Shown one piece after another: positions 1-13,700 of a DNA stretch of 64,000 bases. Below the pieces are notes generated by a model. The model saw nothing but the letters and a program-made list of their open reading frames with translations, ran no database searches and was not told the DNA's origin. The translations under genes and the position numbers were made by a program. How positions within the stretch are numbered: the stretch's first letter is position 1; the number at the start of each line of letters is the position of its first letter. Origin of the DNA: Ascaris suum (taxonomy: Eukaryota > Nematoda > Chromadorea > Rhabditida > Ascarididae); contig CM024168.1 of the NCBI GenBank assembly GCA_013433145.1, forward strand, positions 14,252,868 through 14,316,867. Direction: 5' to 3'.

Positions 1-1123
1 AATGAGATGATTAATACGCAAAACAATGTGATGTACAACGAATGCAGGGAAAAATTTTCATAATTTACTGAGTAAATGATGCGATAACATCATATGTTAA
101 TGAAAATGCGTACATTATGCTAAAAGAAGACAATGATGTGATGTGCTAAATGATGCAGTCAAATGAAGATGACACATTTCACGAACAAAAGGTTAACGCA
201 TATTTGCAATAGGTTGAGGTGCATTAAAGTGGTGAAAGAAACGAATCAAATTAATGAAATATCTACAGTGGTCACGAACTGTTTTTTCGGCGTCCAATCC
301 CACAAATCGTTTAAGGCTGTCTCACCTGAAACAATGTGCATTGAAGTCGCTACTATCGATCTTCGAGTAACTATTAGGAAATCTAAGTTTAAAAGGGTTC
401 GACTAAAAGAGTCAGCTATATGTGGCAAAAGCAAAACTCCGATGAGGTGGAGAATTGCTTCCTAAAATAGAATAAAAATTCATGACATAGCTCAGCTTTA
501 TCGTCCACCTTATAGCAAAAAAAAATGGGGAGATAGGAATTACTCATCTTTATGGTGCCTATTGACGTTAAGCGATGAGAACAGATGAATTGCAACCAGC
601 GAATGTCTAAAATTTGGCCATTTGAAGCTGTTCGACGCTCATTCAACGGACAAAGCTGCACCAATCTGTGGTTTGCTCGCAACCGGTTGATGACAAAATA
701 CAATTGTTGAATTTCACTACTCTCGTGATATTCACGAAACATATTACATGTTTCTTTTCTAGAATGGCGAATTTTTAGGTCTCACTTGGTGAGAAGGTAT
801 CATTCAAGTTGCCTTGAAGAAACCGTCGAAAAAATTCCTTTCGGCTGATTGTGAAGCGTTGAAGAAAACGCTCATTGCAAAGAAAATACCATTTTCGAGG
901 TTGATCAGTAATAGTTTTGATGAGCTGTATCCACTTGATCAAACCATTCCCGTATTCTGTTGAAAATGACAAAACTTTCGAGCGCTTAATAAAGAATTCT
1001 CAAATAAGGTAAATGACATATTCTAGAAGTTCTATAACTTTTCAAAGCTTTAATGAGCTCCAAATGCTTAAAAAGCAAATTTTTGTATTTCACTTTTTTT
1101 TTCAGGACCTAATGAATCTACTT
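1..1123. other. No supported gene
   Basis: This stretch lies 3' of the last phosphatase exon (transcribed leftward). Short open frames exist on both strands (for example 163-465 plus and 416-742 minus), but none has convincing splice sites, family motifs or a continuation. I see nothing else in it. An ATTAAA-like polyadenylation signal on the minus strand near 1050 could serve the phosphatase transcript. Confidence 0.5.
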
Positions 1124-1402
1124 TCATGTCACCTCTTCCTTAGCCGCTTCATTCTGGTCGTTTAATTTCTCTTCACTTCTCTTCCCGTCTGCTGCCTCGT
1201 CCTTTTTTTCCTCCTTCTCTCCGTTCGTTTCATTTGCTTCCTCTTTCCGCTTTTCGTCTTCTTTAGAACTGTCTCCACTTTTCTCTACCATTGAATCATC
1301 TTTTTTAACGGGTTCTTTGGCCGATTCTTTATTAGTATCCTTTGTCACCTGTTCTCCACTCATTTTTTCCTTGCTTGGTGCATCATTAACTTTGCTGCTT
1401 GC
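1124..1402 (-). CDS. Probable last exon of the PP1-like phosphatase: Lys/Glu-rich tail
   Basis: A minus-strand frame of 92 codons runs from a clean acceptor (TTTTTATAG, first codon GCA) to a TGA stop at 1124. It encodes ASSKVNDAPSKEK and then a strongly charged segment made largely of Lys, Glu, Asp and Ser, with no hydrophobic core, so it is predicted disordered. It begins in phase 0. The upstream phosphatase exon (from 3044) has a possible phase-0 donor, GCA|GTAAAAG, at 2835, so the two join in frame. Variable disordered tails are usual in PP1 relatives. Alternatively the phosphatase stops at 2757 and this is the end of another gene. The linkage is inference from phase and order only. Confidence 0.45.
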   Translation of the reverse strand, partial: ASSKVNDAPSKEKMSGEQVTKDTNKESAKEPVKKDDSMVEKSGDSSKEDEKRKEEANETNGEKEEKKDEAADGKRSEEKLNDQNEAAKEEVT

Positions 1403-2756
1403 CTATAAAAACCATTTGTTCAAGCCAATGCCACACTGAACGTTATTCTAACATACGACTTTCCATGACACCGCTAAGGCCCATTTTTTTTGCCGACTTC
1501 TCGATGATCTTGCAAAGCCTACAGCCCACAACTCACCAACCTGAATTAGGCGATTGAAAAGTGCCCTAGAAATAAAATATTCGTTTCCCGTAGCGAAACA
1601 ACCTTCCGAAAGCTCAACTGTTGCATAAACAACTCATTGCGGATCGGACTTTTCATTGCTAGCATTATGGGTGTAATATTGAGTGCTGTCGCCACAATCG
1701 TCTGTTTTCGATCGTTTGTATGCAATCCTTCACGAAACGTTATCAAAAGCATCCATTATTCAATACAATAATATTTATTATTTAATTCTGAGTGCATTTC
1801 TCTACTCTATCTAGTGTAATGAGGGCGTTAAATAGAGGATGAACCAGTGATGACAATGTCTCTTTGTGAGATCATTCTATACGAATGTGTCATAAAATAA
1901 CATTTATGGAATGCATAAAAAATAGACAACATTAAGAAAACTCGTTTCTATAATTTCGGTTTCTGAACTCACAAATGCTCGAATTTGAAATCTCATATTC
2001 TATAGCTTGAGCTGTTAGGTTGAAGCTGTAGCAGTAAATGAAGACGCAACTTTTTTGAAGCATTTCATAGCTATGTCCAAAATTTCGAAATCATTGGAGT
2101 TAGGAAAATCCAAAAATTCAGAAACTTCAAGACCATCATTCAAGACATCTATGTTCACATATTACTAACCACGATAACTACATTGTTTAACTCGTGCTAT
2201 CACAGTTTACTTCGCTGTATGAAGTTGAAAATTTTTTGCTTTTCATCCCGTATTCATATACCCCTTCTGATTTATTGGAGAAAGTCTTGGTTTAGCAAAC
2301 TTCGCTCGACTGACGATGTATGTATTTGTTGTTATGTGTTTGTATGAATATTGCTCCGATCATACTTCTTTACCGGTCAAGACGATTATGGATACACTGG
2401 ATTTGTTTCAGGCGTGCCAAATGCTCTTTCCAAAATCAAATTCTCATATCATCAGTCTGCAGCCTCGAGAGGATTTAAAGACTTCAAACTGTCCCAGTTT
2501 CTCCTCCCTCCACTTCCCCCTGTCCATCTCAACCTCTTGATAAATCAAGATTCTTTGTATTTCTTCATTTATTGGGGACAAATGGTCGGCTTCTTATATT
2601 ATTCGTTATCTCAAGTGTGCTTAAGCCATGTGAATAATTTTGCGTTAGTAATCCGTGATATCATCTTAATAGCAGACTTACTTACACTATGAGTGTTTTT
2701 AATCTGGTCCAGTGTTGAAGGTGGAAGATAGGCAATCCAGGACTTCTTGAGACAAA

Positions 2757-5700
2757 CTATGTTCTTTGGAGCGAAGTCAAGTGCCATAAGACACAATAGG
2801 AGTAAACAGTGAACATGCACAGCAACACTTTTACTGCATTATTTCTCTCACTACTTTCCTCCCTTTCTAGAGTTGTGGAACTTCTCTTGTTGGGATCAGT
2901 GCAAGTGCCTACAGATTTCATCGAGGTGGCAGTCTTGAGCTTATCGGGTAATGCGAGCGCTTTTCCGGGTTCGCACGCGACCGGTGGGCATGGTCGATTG
3001 CAACGGGCATTCGGTGCTGGCACACGTAACTGTTGAAATGTAATCTGAAAATATTTATTTCATCGGAAAGATGTGTTCATCCATAGTTAATGAGCGGATG
3101 GTTATAAACGATAAAGGGACGCTCAAGGTGGAATGAGCGGAAAGAACTATAAATTAGCACTGCAAAATGATGTTAGAAATATTGTCTTCAAGTTGGGCAA
3201 ATATCTGACTTGAATCAAATTGTTTACAGCAACTAAAATATTGCCATTTTTGAAGCGCTGAATAAAACTCGTCAAAAGACTACAGTCGCTTTGTTTACAA
3301 TAAATCTTGGTCATCATGCCAAGAAGGATCCCTAAATAGAGAGTTCATGTTTCATTTTGTTCGTAATTTCACACCGAAGTAATCGATAAATCGATGGATG
3401 ACAATTTCGAGACACTCTCGAAGCAGTTGCCTCGTTCAGATGAAATGATGCATTTGATGGGGCATCCTTTAGTAGAGAAATGAGACGATCATATAGATTT
3501 CTACCTGAAGGTCGTCGTCGATGCAAACCACTGCAGCCGCATTGTTAAATTGTCCGGCATAGTTAGGAGCGGAGAAAATAGTTATAAGTTGACGACCGAC
3601 CATTAATTCATAGCCGTCTTGGACAACCTATAAATGGCCTCTATGGCGGTTTATTGCATTTTCCCAAGCAAAAGGTAAGAGGATGTTCTATTGCACTACT
3701 TTATGATACGCCGATTTTAATATGTAAACAACGATTCATTAATATTTTTGATTCCACTTTTATGAGCTTCAACAAATTCCCTTTGCAAAAATGCCTTCTG
3801 ATGAGGTTGCTATTCCGCGCGTGCAAACGTGTGTTTGAATGTCTTTCCGCTATTTTCAACCTTGCAGTCTGCAAAACTAAAGTTGAGAAATTTGTGTCTC
3901 GAAAGTATTTCATACGGCTCCTTCGTACACCGCATTTCGCCCAGATCGGCAAATTTTCAAAGATCTACAAAAACCTATAGGCTCATAAAGGCGTGCACTC
4001 TCATTCCATGCTAGTCGGATCGCGAAAAAAAAAACGAATTCATTGCGGGAAATTTATGCCGACTCCCCTAGTCGTTAAAAAACAGAGACACTGTTATGCA
4101 TATTTTCTTTTTTATGCGTTATTTCTGAAATTAGTCATGCAAATGAATTACGACAGTGCCGATTGTGGCAGCTGCTATATTGTCCACACTTGCCCACTTG
4201 TTGTCGATTATGATAGCAATATCTTTAATTGTTGAGAAATGCATTTTTGGGATATTCGGTAGTTTTCTAATATTTACACGTTAACATCAAACTTCAGTAA
4301 AACTGACCGAAACAGAAATTTGCCACTGCGCACGCAAAATGCTTCATCTTAGCAATGGTGTTACTGATACAATCCTAACTAGCTGTACTGACCAATTGGC
4401 TACACTGACCAACTGGCCATACTGACCAAGTGGCTGTATAATTTTGCATAAAGGCTTACAACTGTGTAATCTGTGAAAATTAGGAATGCGCATATTTAGG
4501 AACGCATTCAACGTTAAAAAATGATATCTACAAGGAATATGCAACCCACATGCTCACGTTTGCCGAATAATTGGTACGGTTGGCTTATGTAATTCTCAGA
4601 CAAAACCAATTCTGCTTGCTGATTGTTTTGTCATTTGTTGTTGTTGATTTTATCTCTTTTCAACTGTTCGCAAAGGAATGGAATGAGATAGACAATCAGC
4701 AAGCAACCCGAATGGGCTCTAACGTGAAATGGCATTTATTAGCCCTAAAATTTTTGGAGAGTGTAACAGTTTTGAAGTTTCAGTTTTTACTTATATTTAC
4801 AATTCTATATTTATAAGATTTGCAGTGGGTCGAACTATAATTTCATGCATGCATCGATCAAACATCAAACACCGAAGTCCGATAATATGACGACGATAGA
4901 TATCAGATTTATTTCATGAAACGTTTGTTTACCGTACTTCTCAGCTTTACAAACAATGGCTTCGCTCCTCTTGTTTAGATTGTTTCAGGTTCTATAAGGC
5001 CAATAACTCTTTGTCTTACCTGGTGAGCACGGATAATAAGATCTATGTTGAGCAGTTTGCATGCGGCAGCAGTGACGCCCTTACCAAACGCATAGCTCAA
5101 ACCTCGCGGCGAATAGAACCATCCATCCCCTTTATTCGTTGGGTCCGACCATACCAGGTCGATTAATAACCCACGATCCTATAATCGGCCACAATTTTTT
5201 ACCCGATATAGAAGAGAATGAAGCGAATAGTTCATGGATCAACGCTCTTTAAAAAAACGAATTGAGATCTTCGCTTGTCAAAGTCCTTCTTCTGTGTTGC
5301 CACAACTGCATGCTTGAGCGAAAGACCATTGATGCGGCTACACGTACCCGACAAACAAAGCGATGCATCCGAGTCGAGCCTTGTCTTTCTGTGATTCAAG
5401 TGCCTCAGAAATCGAAGACTCAGTGGTCCAAAAGAAGAAAATTTCTTAAATATTTGTAACAAGGCGACCGTGCACTATTGAAATCTGCAGAAGCATGAAT
5501 TGGTGGATTTTAGGCCGCCAGATTCTCCCGACTATGCAAGAAAATTATTACTTGAAAAGACATACATCGCTCCAATGTCCACAATCATTATTAAGCGAGT
5601 TCACTTACAACTGGCTCGCAAGGGCGTTTAATACGGCGAATTACGTCAAGCGACGTGAGTTCAGGTGAAAGCCCACCATGCATACAGAGAATGCGCTTTG

Positions 5701-7717
5701 CAATAAGACCTGCCATTGGAAGACGATTGAACACCGATATGAACTCCCACCAGAGTCCTGGCCTGAAGTTATGCTACGATCGAGAAAAACCTGATTTATT
5801 CAGAAACGCTTTCGAAATATCTAAATAATAATGAAATTGTGCTTAAGATGCACTGATACTGTAGCTATAAGATTAGTTGATATATTTTTGAGCACTATTT
5901 TAAAGTAATATATATGAAGTGATCCACAGGCTATTGAATTTGAAACGTGATGACATTTTGAGATTTTCCAAGGTCGGACACACGGATTTTATGGCAGCGG
6001 TACGCTCGAATTTAAGGTGATTCTAAAGCGTTAAAGTCATCTTCACCAATAAGCAATTTTTGATGGATTGCTAATGTTGAAATGTTTCGAAGTACATCAT
6101 AGGTTATCTGGAATTCTTTTGCTATTTTGCACTTCATGCAGTGTATACTGATCCTATGAATTTATAGTGCGCAATAGGTTTCACGCTTCAGGCGAAAAAA
6201 AAAACAATTCTGCACAACAATTCTCCATATTGCTTAGTATCTATTTACAGTCCTGATCCTATTTATTCCACTCATGAAACTCTCCGTTGCACGTGGTTCA
6301 GCGCCTGCTGATTTGCTGTTGGCATTTCTTAGAAATTCATGCTAAAATAGTAAATAAGTTTTAGATGAAAAATCCCTATTATCGTCTTCTGAAAATTGCA
6401 AGAGGTAGGGGATAATGGAATAATGTCTAGTTGGGTTCTCATCTTCAAGTCTAGAGAAGAGAGAAACATGCTTGCTGAGATTTGATTCTGAAATCATTGG
6501 TGTTTGGGTGGAAAAAGGATTAAAGCACTTACGGCAGAAGGCGATCGATGATGAAATGATTTATCCTTCACTGACAGGAGACACTCACATTCTTTCTGTA
6601 TCAGTTTCCACAATATTTCATTTCCTCTCACTTTTCGAGATGATTTGAAAGCTTACAGATCAAATACTCTAAACAGCTTTATGCTCAATGAGCTTTTGCC
6701 TTTCAATCCATTGTCTTTCAGTCCATTGACGGCTTCGTTGGACTAAGACTCGAGGTCAGAGATTAGGTTGTCTTTTAATGCTCAGTAATAATTTACGAAC
6801 TTATCCTTAGGCTTTCACCAATCAGTAATATAGATGCGAACACGTACCCGTATCGAATAGCACACTCGGCATAGAATCCATAAATTCTATTTACCGCTGG
6901 AGTCTCATGGTTGCCTCTCAATAAGAATACGCTATCTTTATATCGCAATTTCATCGCAAAAAGATAAAGTATAGTCTCCAGCGACTGTGTTCCACGATCG
7001 ACATAATCACCGAGGAATATCATCTTCACATTCGGCACACGACCAATCAGATCGAACAACTTGTGCATATCCTGTTAGGCAATTCTCTTAGGAATAGTTC
7101 TTTTATTTTTCCTATTCAGTGATCAAACATCGTGAAAATGTGGAATGATGTCTTGGATGTGGAATTGGAATATCAAAAGCTTTCATCATCTCTTTCACCA
7201 TCAAGCTCATGTTGCAGCTCAGCACTCCCGTAATCCTTCACTTTTTACCTCCTCGCTGCACCTGTTGTCGCATGATCTCTTCGAAGCCATACTGTAGCAG
7301 GATGATCTTTACGTTACTGCTCTTTTGCTATACTTTCATGTGTTTATTCTGTTCATTAGCTAATCCGAATTTTTTTCTTTAACTGTTTGTTCTCTCGTTG
7401 ATGCAGGCTAGTAGGCTAGAATGTAGCTCTTTTTTTTCTGTTGTCCACAACTTGTGAGCCTTTACAGTATATGGTTAGCGGGATATATGCTCCACCTTCT
7501 TTCTAATGCAGTGTATTTATGAACCATAGACCCATTAAACCACCTCAAAGAAAGCAAGGGTAATTACGCCCACCTGATATTGTCCATGAATATCGCCGAT
7601 CACCTTGATGGGCGCATCTACTTCCACGAGCGAACCATCTTGCATAATGGCCGTCGCGGTATACGAGAGGATTTTCAGTATTTCGTCCAACGACATCACA
7701 CCAGTAATCGTTCCTGG
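2757..7717 (-). CDS. PP1-family serine/threonine protein phosphatase (divergent nematode type)
   Basis: Metal-dependent phosphatase of the PPP family, removing phosphate from Ser/Thr in the cytosol or nucleus. Exons, 5' to 3' on the minus strand: 7574-7717, 6848-7071, 5609-5762, 5020-5178, 3505-3627, and 3044 down to a TAG at 2757 (or to a donor at 2835, then 1124-1402). All junctions use GT/AG sites and the phases agree throughout. Metal-binding and catalytic motifs are intact and in order: [31 protein letters not shown], then [14 protein letters not shown]. Other landmarks are VRIYGFY-like [14 protein letters not shown] and [11 protein letters not shown]. Divergence from canonical PP1 (NYAGQF for NYCGEF, GPGLWWEF) suggests one of the nematode-expanded PP1 paralogs, not the essential GLC-7 type. 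The tail after LRVPAP is Pro/Cys/Lys rich. The N-terminal helix is out of frame (see 7718-7769). Confidence 0.93.
4383..4433. repeat. 17-bp tandem repeat, three units
   Basis: Three adjacent 17-bp units (4383-4399, 4400-4416, 4417-4433) share the core ACTGACCAANTGG with one or two differences each. The array lies in the 1.4-kb intron between the fourth and fifth catalytic exons of the phosphatase gene. Confidence 0.75.
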
Positions 7718-7769
7718 CTAAAACGGAAAGTATGAATTCGTCTATCCTACTTCCTTGCATTTTCTCCAT
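7718..7769 (-). pseudogene. Out-of-frame N-terminal segment of the PP1-like phosphatase
   Basis: Reading from an ATG at 7769 gives [18 protein letters not shown]. This looks like the N-terminal helix of PP1 proteins (a VDxxIxxLL pattern), immediately before the place where [14 protein letters not shown] begins in the next frame. The two halves are directly adjacent but offset by one base at TTAGCC. Either a one-base indel has broken the start of the gene, or the assembly has an error, or TTTTAG at 7718-7723 is a genuine acceptor and the resemblance of the upstream segment is chance. An intron confined to this segment would be only about 33 bases and would give the wrong phase. Confidence 0.5.
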
Positions 7770-10700
7770 CTATTTCTATATGCTAGATTTCATATGCGTA
7801 TTGTCATCGTTAGATGCGTTAATATCAGAAAAGTGTGCGCAAAAAATAAAAAGGACTTGTTTAGTTCAGAAACAAAGCATTTCTTTTTTGTAGACACTGT
7901 TCCAAAATCGTTTGTTATAATTCGAGAAAATTTCATGCACAAAATCAAATGTGTAAGGCTGCGGAGTTTTTCAGTGCTAGATGAATCGTCGGAAATAAGC
8001 CACAAAAGCGCCGCTGTATTCATATCCGCCGACATTTTCGTCAACCAAACGATATTTGCGTTATAGCAACGTCCACTAATTTCAAAGGATAGGTGAATAT
8101 GCCCGTAACTGAATGCTTTCTAATCCCAAAATTTGCACCTTCCAGTTTTCCATAAATCCCTCAATTCGCCTTAGTAAAAGGTGTAGACGTTGCATTTTTA
8201 AAAGCGTGAGAGTTATTTGGTGATATCGAAACTATGAACATTATTATAATTCAGCAATACCATAAAAGCACCTTACTGAAATGAGAGGGAGCCAGTTTAA
8301 TAAACGACTCTTTGTGGCAAGTTCTAATGATTTTACGAGATTAAATGAAACGTACGAGAGCCGACAATAATCGTTCTCAGCAAAAATTTCTTTGATGATA
8401 ACTGTAAAAATTTCAGTAATTATTTCTCAAAGAAGAAGAAAAATTTGCTAAACGTACCATACTATCCTTTCAATATTAATAATTTTCAAGCAAAGACAGA
8501 TGGTTAGCTGCACTTCCATTGCTCTCATTTTGACTGACAACTAAGCAAGTTCACAGAATGCAAACAAAATAACCCTTTTATAAAGGCCAGAAAGCTTTGT
8601 GATAATGCCATCCAGCCATTTCATTTCTGCTGCACTTCTCGCCATTTCACCTGCCCTCAGATTTCTTCACGAGTAAGCGTCCCGTCAATTAACGTAGCAC
8701 GGCGCTGATACTCTGTGCTAAACCGAATTCGTCCAACGAATGGTGCCTCCAGTCAACCAGCTACCGCCGACCACAAAACATACAATACACGTTTATCTAA
8801 TGTTGACATTATTCTCGATAGTCACATTCAAATTATGGTAGTAGAGAATTGCCGGCTTATGATAATTGTTAAGGCATGGTTTTCGCATATTATGAGCCAC
8901 AAAGCTACAAGATGGCCATAAAAACCATAAAATGCACATATCGACACAGGCCTGATCCAGACAGAAATTGTCTTCTTTAGTAGCGTTTGCCGCGTATGAA
9001 AATTTCGCTTATGATTGTAGACATCGATGCTAGCAACTCTTGGAAAATGCACAATGAAAGGGAATACATGAAAAGACTAACGAAGCCATAACAGGCTACT
9101 TCAGTCTTATTTTTGATCAAGTGCTTACTGTGTAACATCAGCAAAGTTATTAAATTCCCGGAGCTTTGCAAAGATTCATTCAGCCGAGCCAATTTTATTG
9201 AGATACTGCAATACAGCAGAGGTACTAAAAGCTCTTCTTTGCATGCATGTCATTTTTCGACTTTTTATAACGGAGTGTGGAGGACTATTGGAAAAGATGA
9301 TCGAGTATTATTTCCTCTCAAAACTTTTAATTCGTTTCTCAGGAGGATCTTATTTCAGGTGCTGTCTTCCAGTGATATTTTATGTGGTGTTCCAAACTTT
9401 GCAATAAAATCTCAGTCCTCTTGAGCTTCTAAGAATTTTGATTTGGTCTGTTCTTTATTCTTTGCTGTGCGCTTTGCTGTTATCTTTGAATTGCCATTCG
9501 ATGTATTTTGACATAATTTGCAAAAAAAAGTTCTGTTGGTGTACCTCATATCGAACAGCCACTGCTCAACTCAGCGTTCGTTGTTTTGACGATGCGGAGT
9601 TTACTATGCGAGTTGCTCGGACTGCATTTTTGCTGGAAAATCATAAAGAAGTGTGGTTATGCCTATTATTTTCCTCGTTGAATTGCAAATTTCGAGGTGG
9701 TAATATTTTGCCTCAGTGGCAATCTTGTATGGAAACGGATCAATGATAAAGATGAGGCAGTAAAATTTGCATAGGAAGAGTAGCGGCTGAAAATACGCAA
9801 CATCACGGGAAAGAAGCCATTCTTGCAATCCATCGTGCTCAATACAGGCTGAGTAGATTGTCTATCTGCACATCGTTTTCTTTAGGTATGAAGTCCCCTG
9901 CATTGGGCGGATATTATTGTTTTTGAAAATCTTTCATTTCGTATTCTTTGAAAATTTCCAACCGATCGCTTTCGAGATCGACGCAAGTGCGATAGCGATT
10001 ACGGAACTGTTTTTCGCTTTAAATTTGCAATCGTCAATTCACCTTGCTGGTGAATTGCTTTACTTCTAATTAAAGTTAGCGCAGATTTAGCTGTTTTTGA
10101 AAGTTCTTCTCAAGCAAGCAACGTCTATCTTTTTCATTCTATAGGGCTGTGACTGTGTTTAGTTGAACCACTCCAAATCGTTGAATTAAAATGAAAAGCC
10201 CAATTTTTGAAATATTTAGGACTCATTTTACTTCATCCTAAACTTATTAAACTAGTAAAAAAGTATAAAATACTCCACAAAAAGTTACATTCAACAATCC
10301 TTTTGTGAATTATAAGTATATTGGAATGATGCAGTTGCACAACTCACTAGACGTTTATTTCATACACTTCTTGAAGCCAAAAAATTCTCGAATTAATAAT
10401 CAGCGTAATTTTCTAAATTCAACCAACAGACTGAGTCTGAGAAAAAACTGTTGAACTGCACAGCACCTTAACCACATTTTATTTGAAAAGAGCGATAGCT
10501 GAAGTGTCGCTCTCATGCATAGCGCACACTCGAACACACTCTCTATGCATTGACGCAACATTTTTTTCATTCGATTTAGCGTGTGCTTACATACGACTTC
10601 CTGCACACATACGCGCAAGGCGCATATTGTGTCCACATGTGTCGATGGCATTCTTTCGTTTGCGTCCGCTTCTTTTAAAATGCTTTTAAAGTTCATCTGT

Positions 10701-13700
10701 TTGCTTTTCCCTTTATCTCTATTTTTCTATTCTCATAATTCTATAAATTGATAGCAGAAGAATTTTCGATAAATATCGCAAATAATTAATCTATAATTAG
10801 ATGATTTATTATACAATGTTTTACTTTATTTCCCATCAAATTTGGTAGGGCGAATAACAAAGACATATACTTTGTGAATTGTGTTTGTTTTGGCGAGTCA
10901 CCATAATTGATCACCTCATTAGTTCCTCCCTCTCGAAAATGTTTTCAGCAACGAACACTTCTCAGATCTATCGGCATCTATTAAGAAGTTTCTCTGCCAA
11001 AAGTTCTTTCGTTTAAATGTACGGAGATGTTGCATTTTGCAATGGTCAACCCATAACTTTTATACTTATTTTCCTAATATATTTTTGGAAAAGAAGAGGT
11101 TCGAACAGAGAGTTGGTGAATAGTTAAAGAGCTGTTAATTTGGAAGGTGACTGACCACATGATAGAGCGACCGTTGCTGCCATATGCTACAGTTTACTCT
11201 TGGCTAAGTTCTACCAATAATTTTGTCCTGGAGTATTCATATTTTACATAATGCAATGTGTTTATATTACAACTTCAAGACTATAGGGCTTCAAGACATC
11301 GGTCTTAGGTCGATGATCTATCAGTCTAGTAAACTGTTCAATTGTTCAACGGACTTCAAATGAAAAGCATCTTAAATTCCATCTGCTGTTACGGCTTCTT
11401 GAACTGTTATGTTTTGGTTGCATTAGGAGCAATATTTCCTACGATGTGTTTCCTATCCGATCCTTCTCAGTCATTCGCTCTACAGTATGTATCAAGAATT
11501 GATCGGTAGTTATAACTTGAAAACTCATCTTTTCTTCTCTTTCGTTTAAGCAAAAAATCATTTTATATAGCTCCAGTGTTTAGAAATTAATGAATATATT
11601 TACAGTTTTGACTAAGCTTTCTGATTTTGTTAATCGGTTTTATTAACCTATATGGACAAATCTTTTCATGGTGATTGACGAGAAATTCTGCGAGAAAAAT
11701 CGGTGAGTTCTGAACTAATTAATCGAATTGCTGCTTAAGTATGGGATTTTCAGTTAAGCTCTTTTGAATGTTCATTTGCTGTCGAACTGCTTATCAGTCG
11801 ACACCAGATTCGTCTGTCGCGCTGTCATCTTTCAATAATTTTTTTATGCAAATGAAGTGGGTTTTCTTTTGGAATCCACAAATGCGATGGAATTTTCACC
11901 ACTTTCTTATCGAATTCAACAAACAGTTCACTAAAGATGGAACATAATTTTGTAATGAGCGTTTGAGCTGTCTTTCCTCTTGCAGAATTTCAAAAAAAAA
12001 AAAAACAAGTAAAATGCCGTGAAACATATTTACATATGGAAAGTTTGAAAGTATTTAAAGTCGTTATTTTTTTCAATCTTTGAAGCTGTTCCACCTTTAG
12101 GTGTTTCTTTATTTCATCCTCTCAGTCTCTTTCACCACCGCTTATCACCTCCCTATCCAAAAGCGTGAGATAATGTGAGGCTACTCGGTAGAACTCACTA
12201 ATGAAAGCTATATAAGAATTCAGACTTAATTGTTGATTGTTATGCTATTAACTTTATGATATTGGTGACAACTAATAATTGCACAAAATGAAGCGCATGA
12301 ATAATGAACTTAGTATTAGATATGTATGATCTAAAAAGTATTTGAGTGAAATTAAGTTAGTTGTCGTGCTGAGGTTGCTTTACACTTTGGGACATGGTTG
12401 CATAGCGACGACTTTTTCACTGCTCAGTTGACATTCAGTCAGCACCTTACCAATGCAAATTTTCAGCAGCCAAAAATTAAAGTTTTTCTAACCGAAGATA
12501 AAATATTTATAGAGTTTTGCTGAGAATCACGTCCAATTATATGAACAGAGCAGGATTCGCAGAAAAAAAATTGCGGTAGCAGTGTTATTACGCTGATAGA
12601 ATTCGTTACCTCTTGGGAAATCTACGGTGCCTTCCTCCTTACTAAAAAAAAGCGGTCTTTTGCATTTCTTTGCAAAATGGACGTTCATTTTCATTTGCTG
12701 GCATTCCCTTCGATGGTCATCCACCACCCATTAGCTAATTATTCGGATTTACGTATGCAAAATTCGTTTTTGAGTCCCAATCCCCCTCATTATTTCAAAT
12801 CTTCATTTTCGTAGCCTTCGGTAAAGGATCAACTGCACACTGGTAGGAATAGTGAGAAGTCGACTGGAGCTAGTGATGAATACAGCTAGGGAGGCGAGTC
12901 GAGTATGGTTGATAATCACCGTTTAACCTGAAACTAGTCACAGAATCCATCGATCCAACAACTGAATCCACCATCAAATCCCACTGCAGTTTCAGCCCAT
13001 CTCTTAAGATGCCTCCTATCCAACTAACCATGCGTGCTTTGAAGCTCTATGTTTTGCAGCTTTAAGTTTGATCGTCGTTTGCCGACCGCAACAAGAGAAA
13101 AGACGAATGGCTTTCGGTAGCGTTGCTTGCAAATGCGTAGTGACAAGACCAACATTAACAAGCAATAACTATTCAAACTTGATTGTTGTGCTAATTGGCT
13201 GGGCCGGATGTAAGGATTCATATCTCGCTAAATATTCAGCCATCTACGAACGAAGAGGGTTTGTTCTCTTTTTGAAATATATTTTGGAAGAAATTTCCCT
13301 TTATAAATACATGTAATTGAGACTTGTTTATATTCGTTTAAGAATGACTATTTTCAGTTTCATAGTAAAATTCCCTGTCAATGACTACCTTGTTGAAAAA
13401 ATTACAGGTGGCCTTGTTGTACAGTTGAATCAAACGAATAAATATGAGCAAATTTTTCTACGCTGTGGCGTAAAGTTTCGTTTCCACTTCTTTTCTGCAT
13501 AGTTCTTCTTGCGCTGTGATGGATATTATGAATGTTCTTCGAAAAATTTTCTTTCATTCTGTGAGTTGCGCCCTTTTAGAAATAACCGTATTCCTATTTC
13601 TGACAGTCCCGAATAATAGAGTACTGTCATGGTGAATTTCTTGACTTCAGAGGATACTTTGCGTTTCCATTACAACACAAATTAGGCATTGTTGATTGGT

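Noticed and set aside
2351..2692. Plus-strand frame containing GQDDYGYTGFVSGVPNALSK
   Set aside because: Protein-like at its start, but no splice sites or family match, and it becomes low-complexity; it lies downstream of or within the phosphatase gene on the other strand.
8640..8715. Minus-strand LIDGTLTREEI, resembling a phosphatase N-terminal segment
   Set aside because: Followed at once by an in-frame stop before any donor; the true N-terminus of the phosphatase is adjacent to its first exon.
11101..11115. GGTTCGA word suggesting a tRNA T-loop
   Set aside because: No matching T-stem, D-arm or acceptor stem around it.
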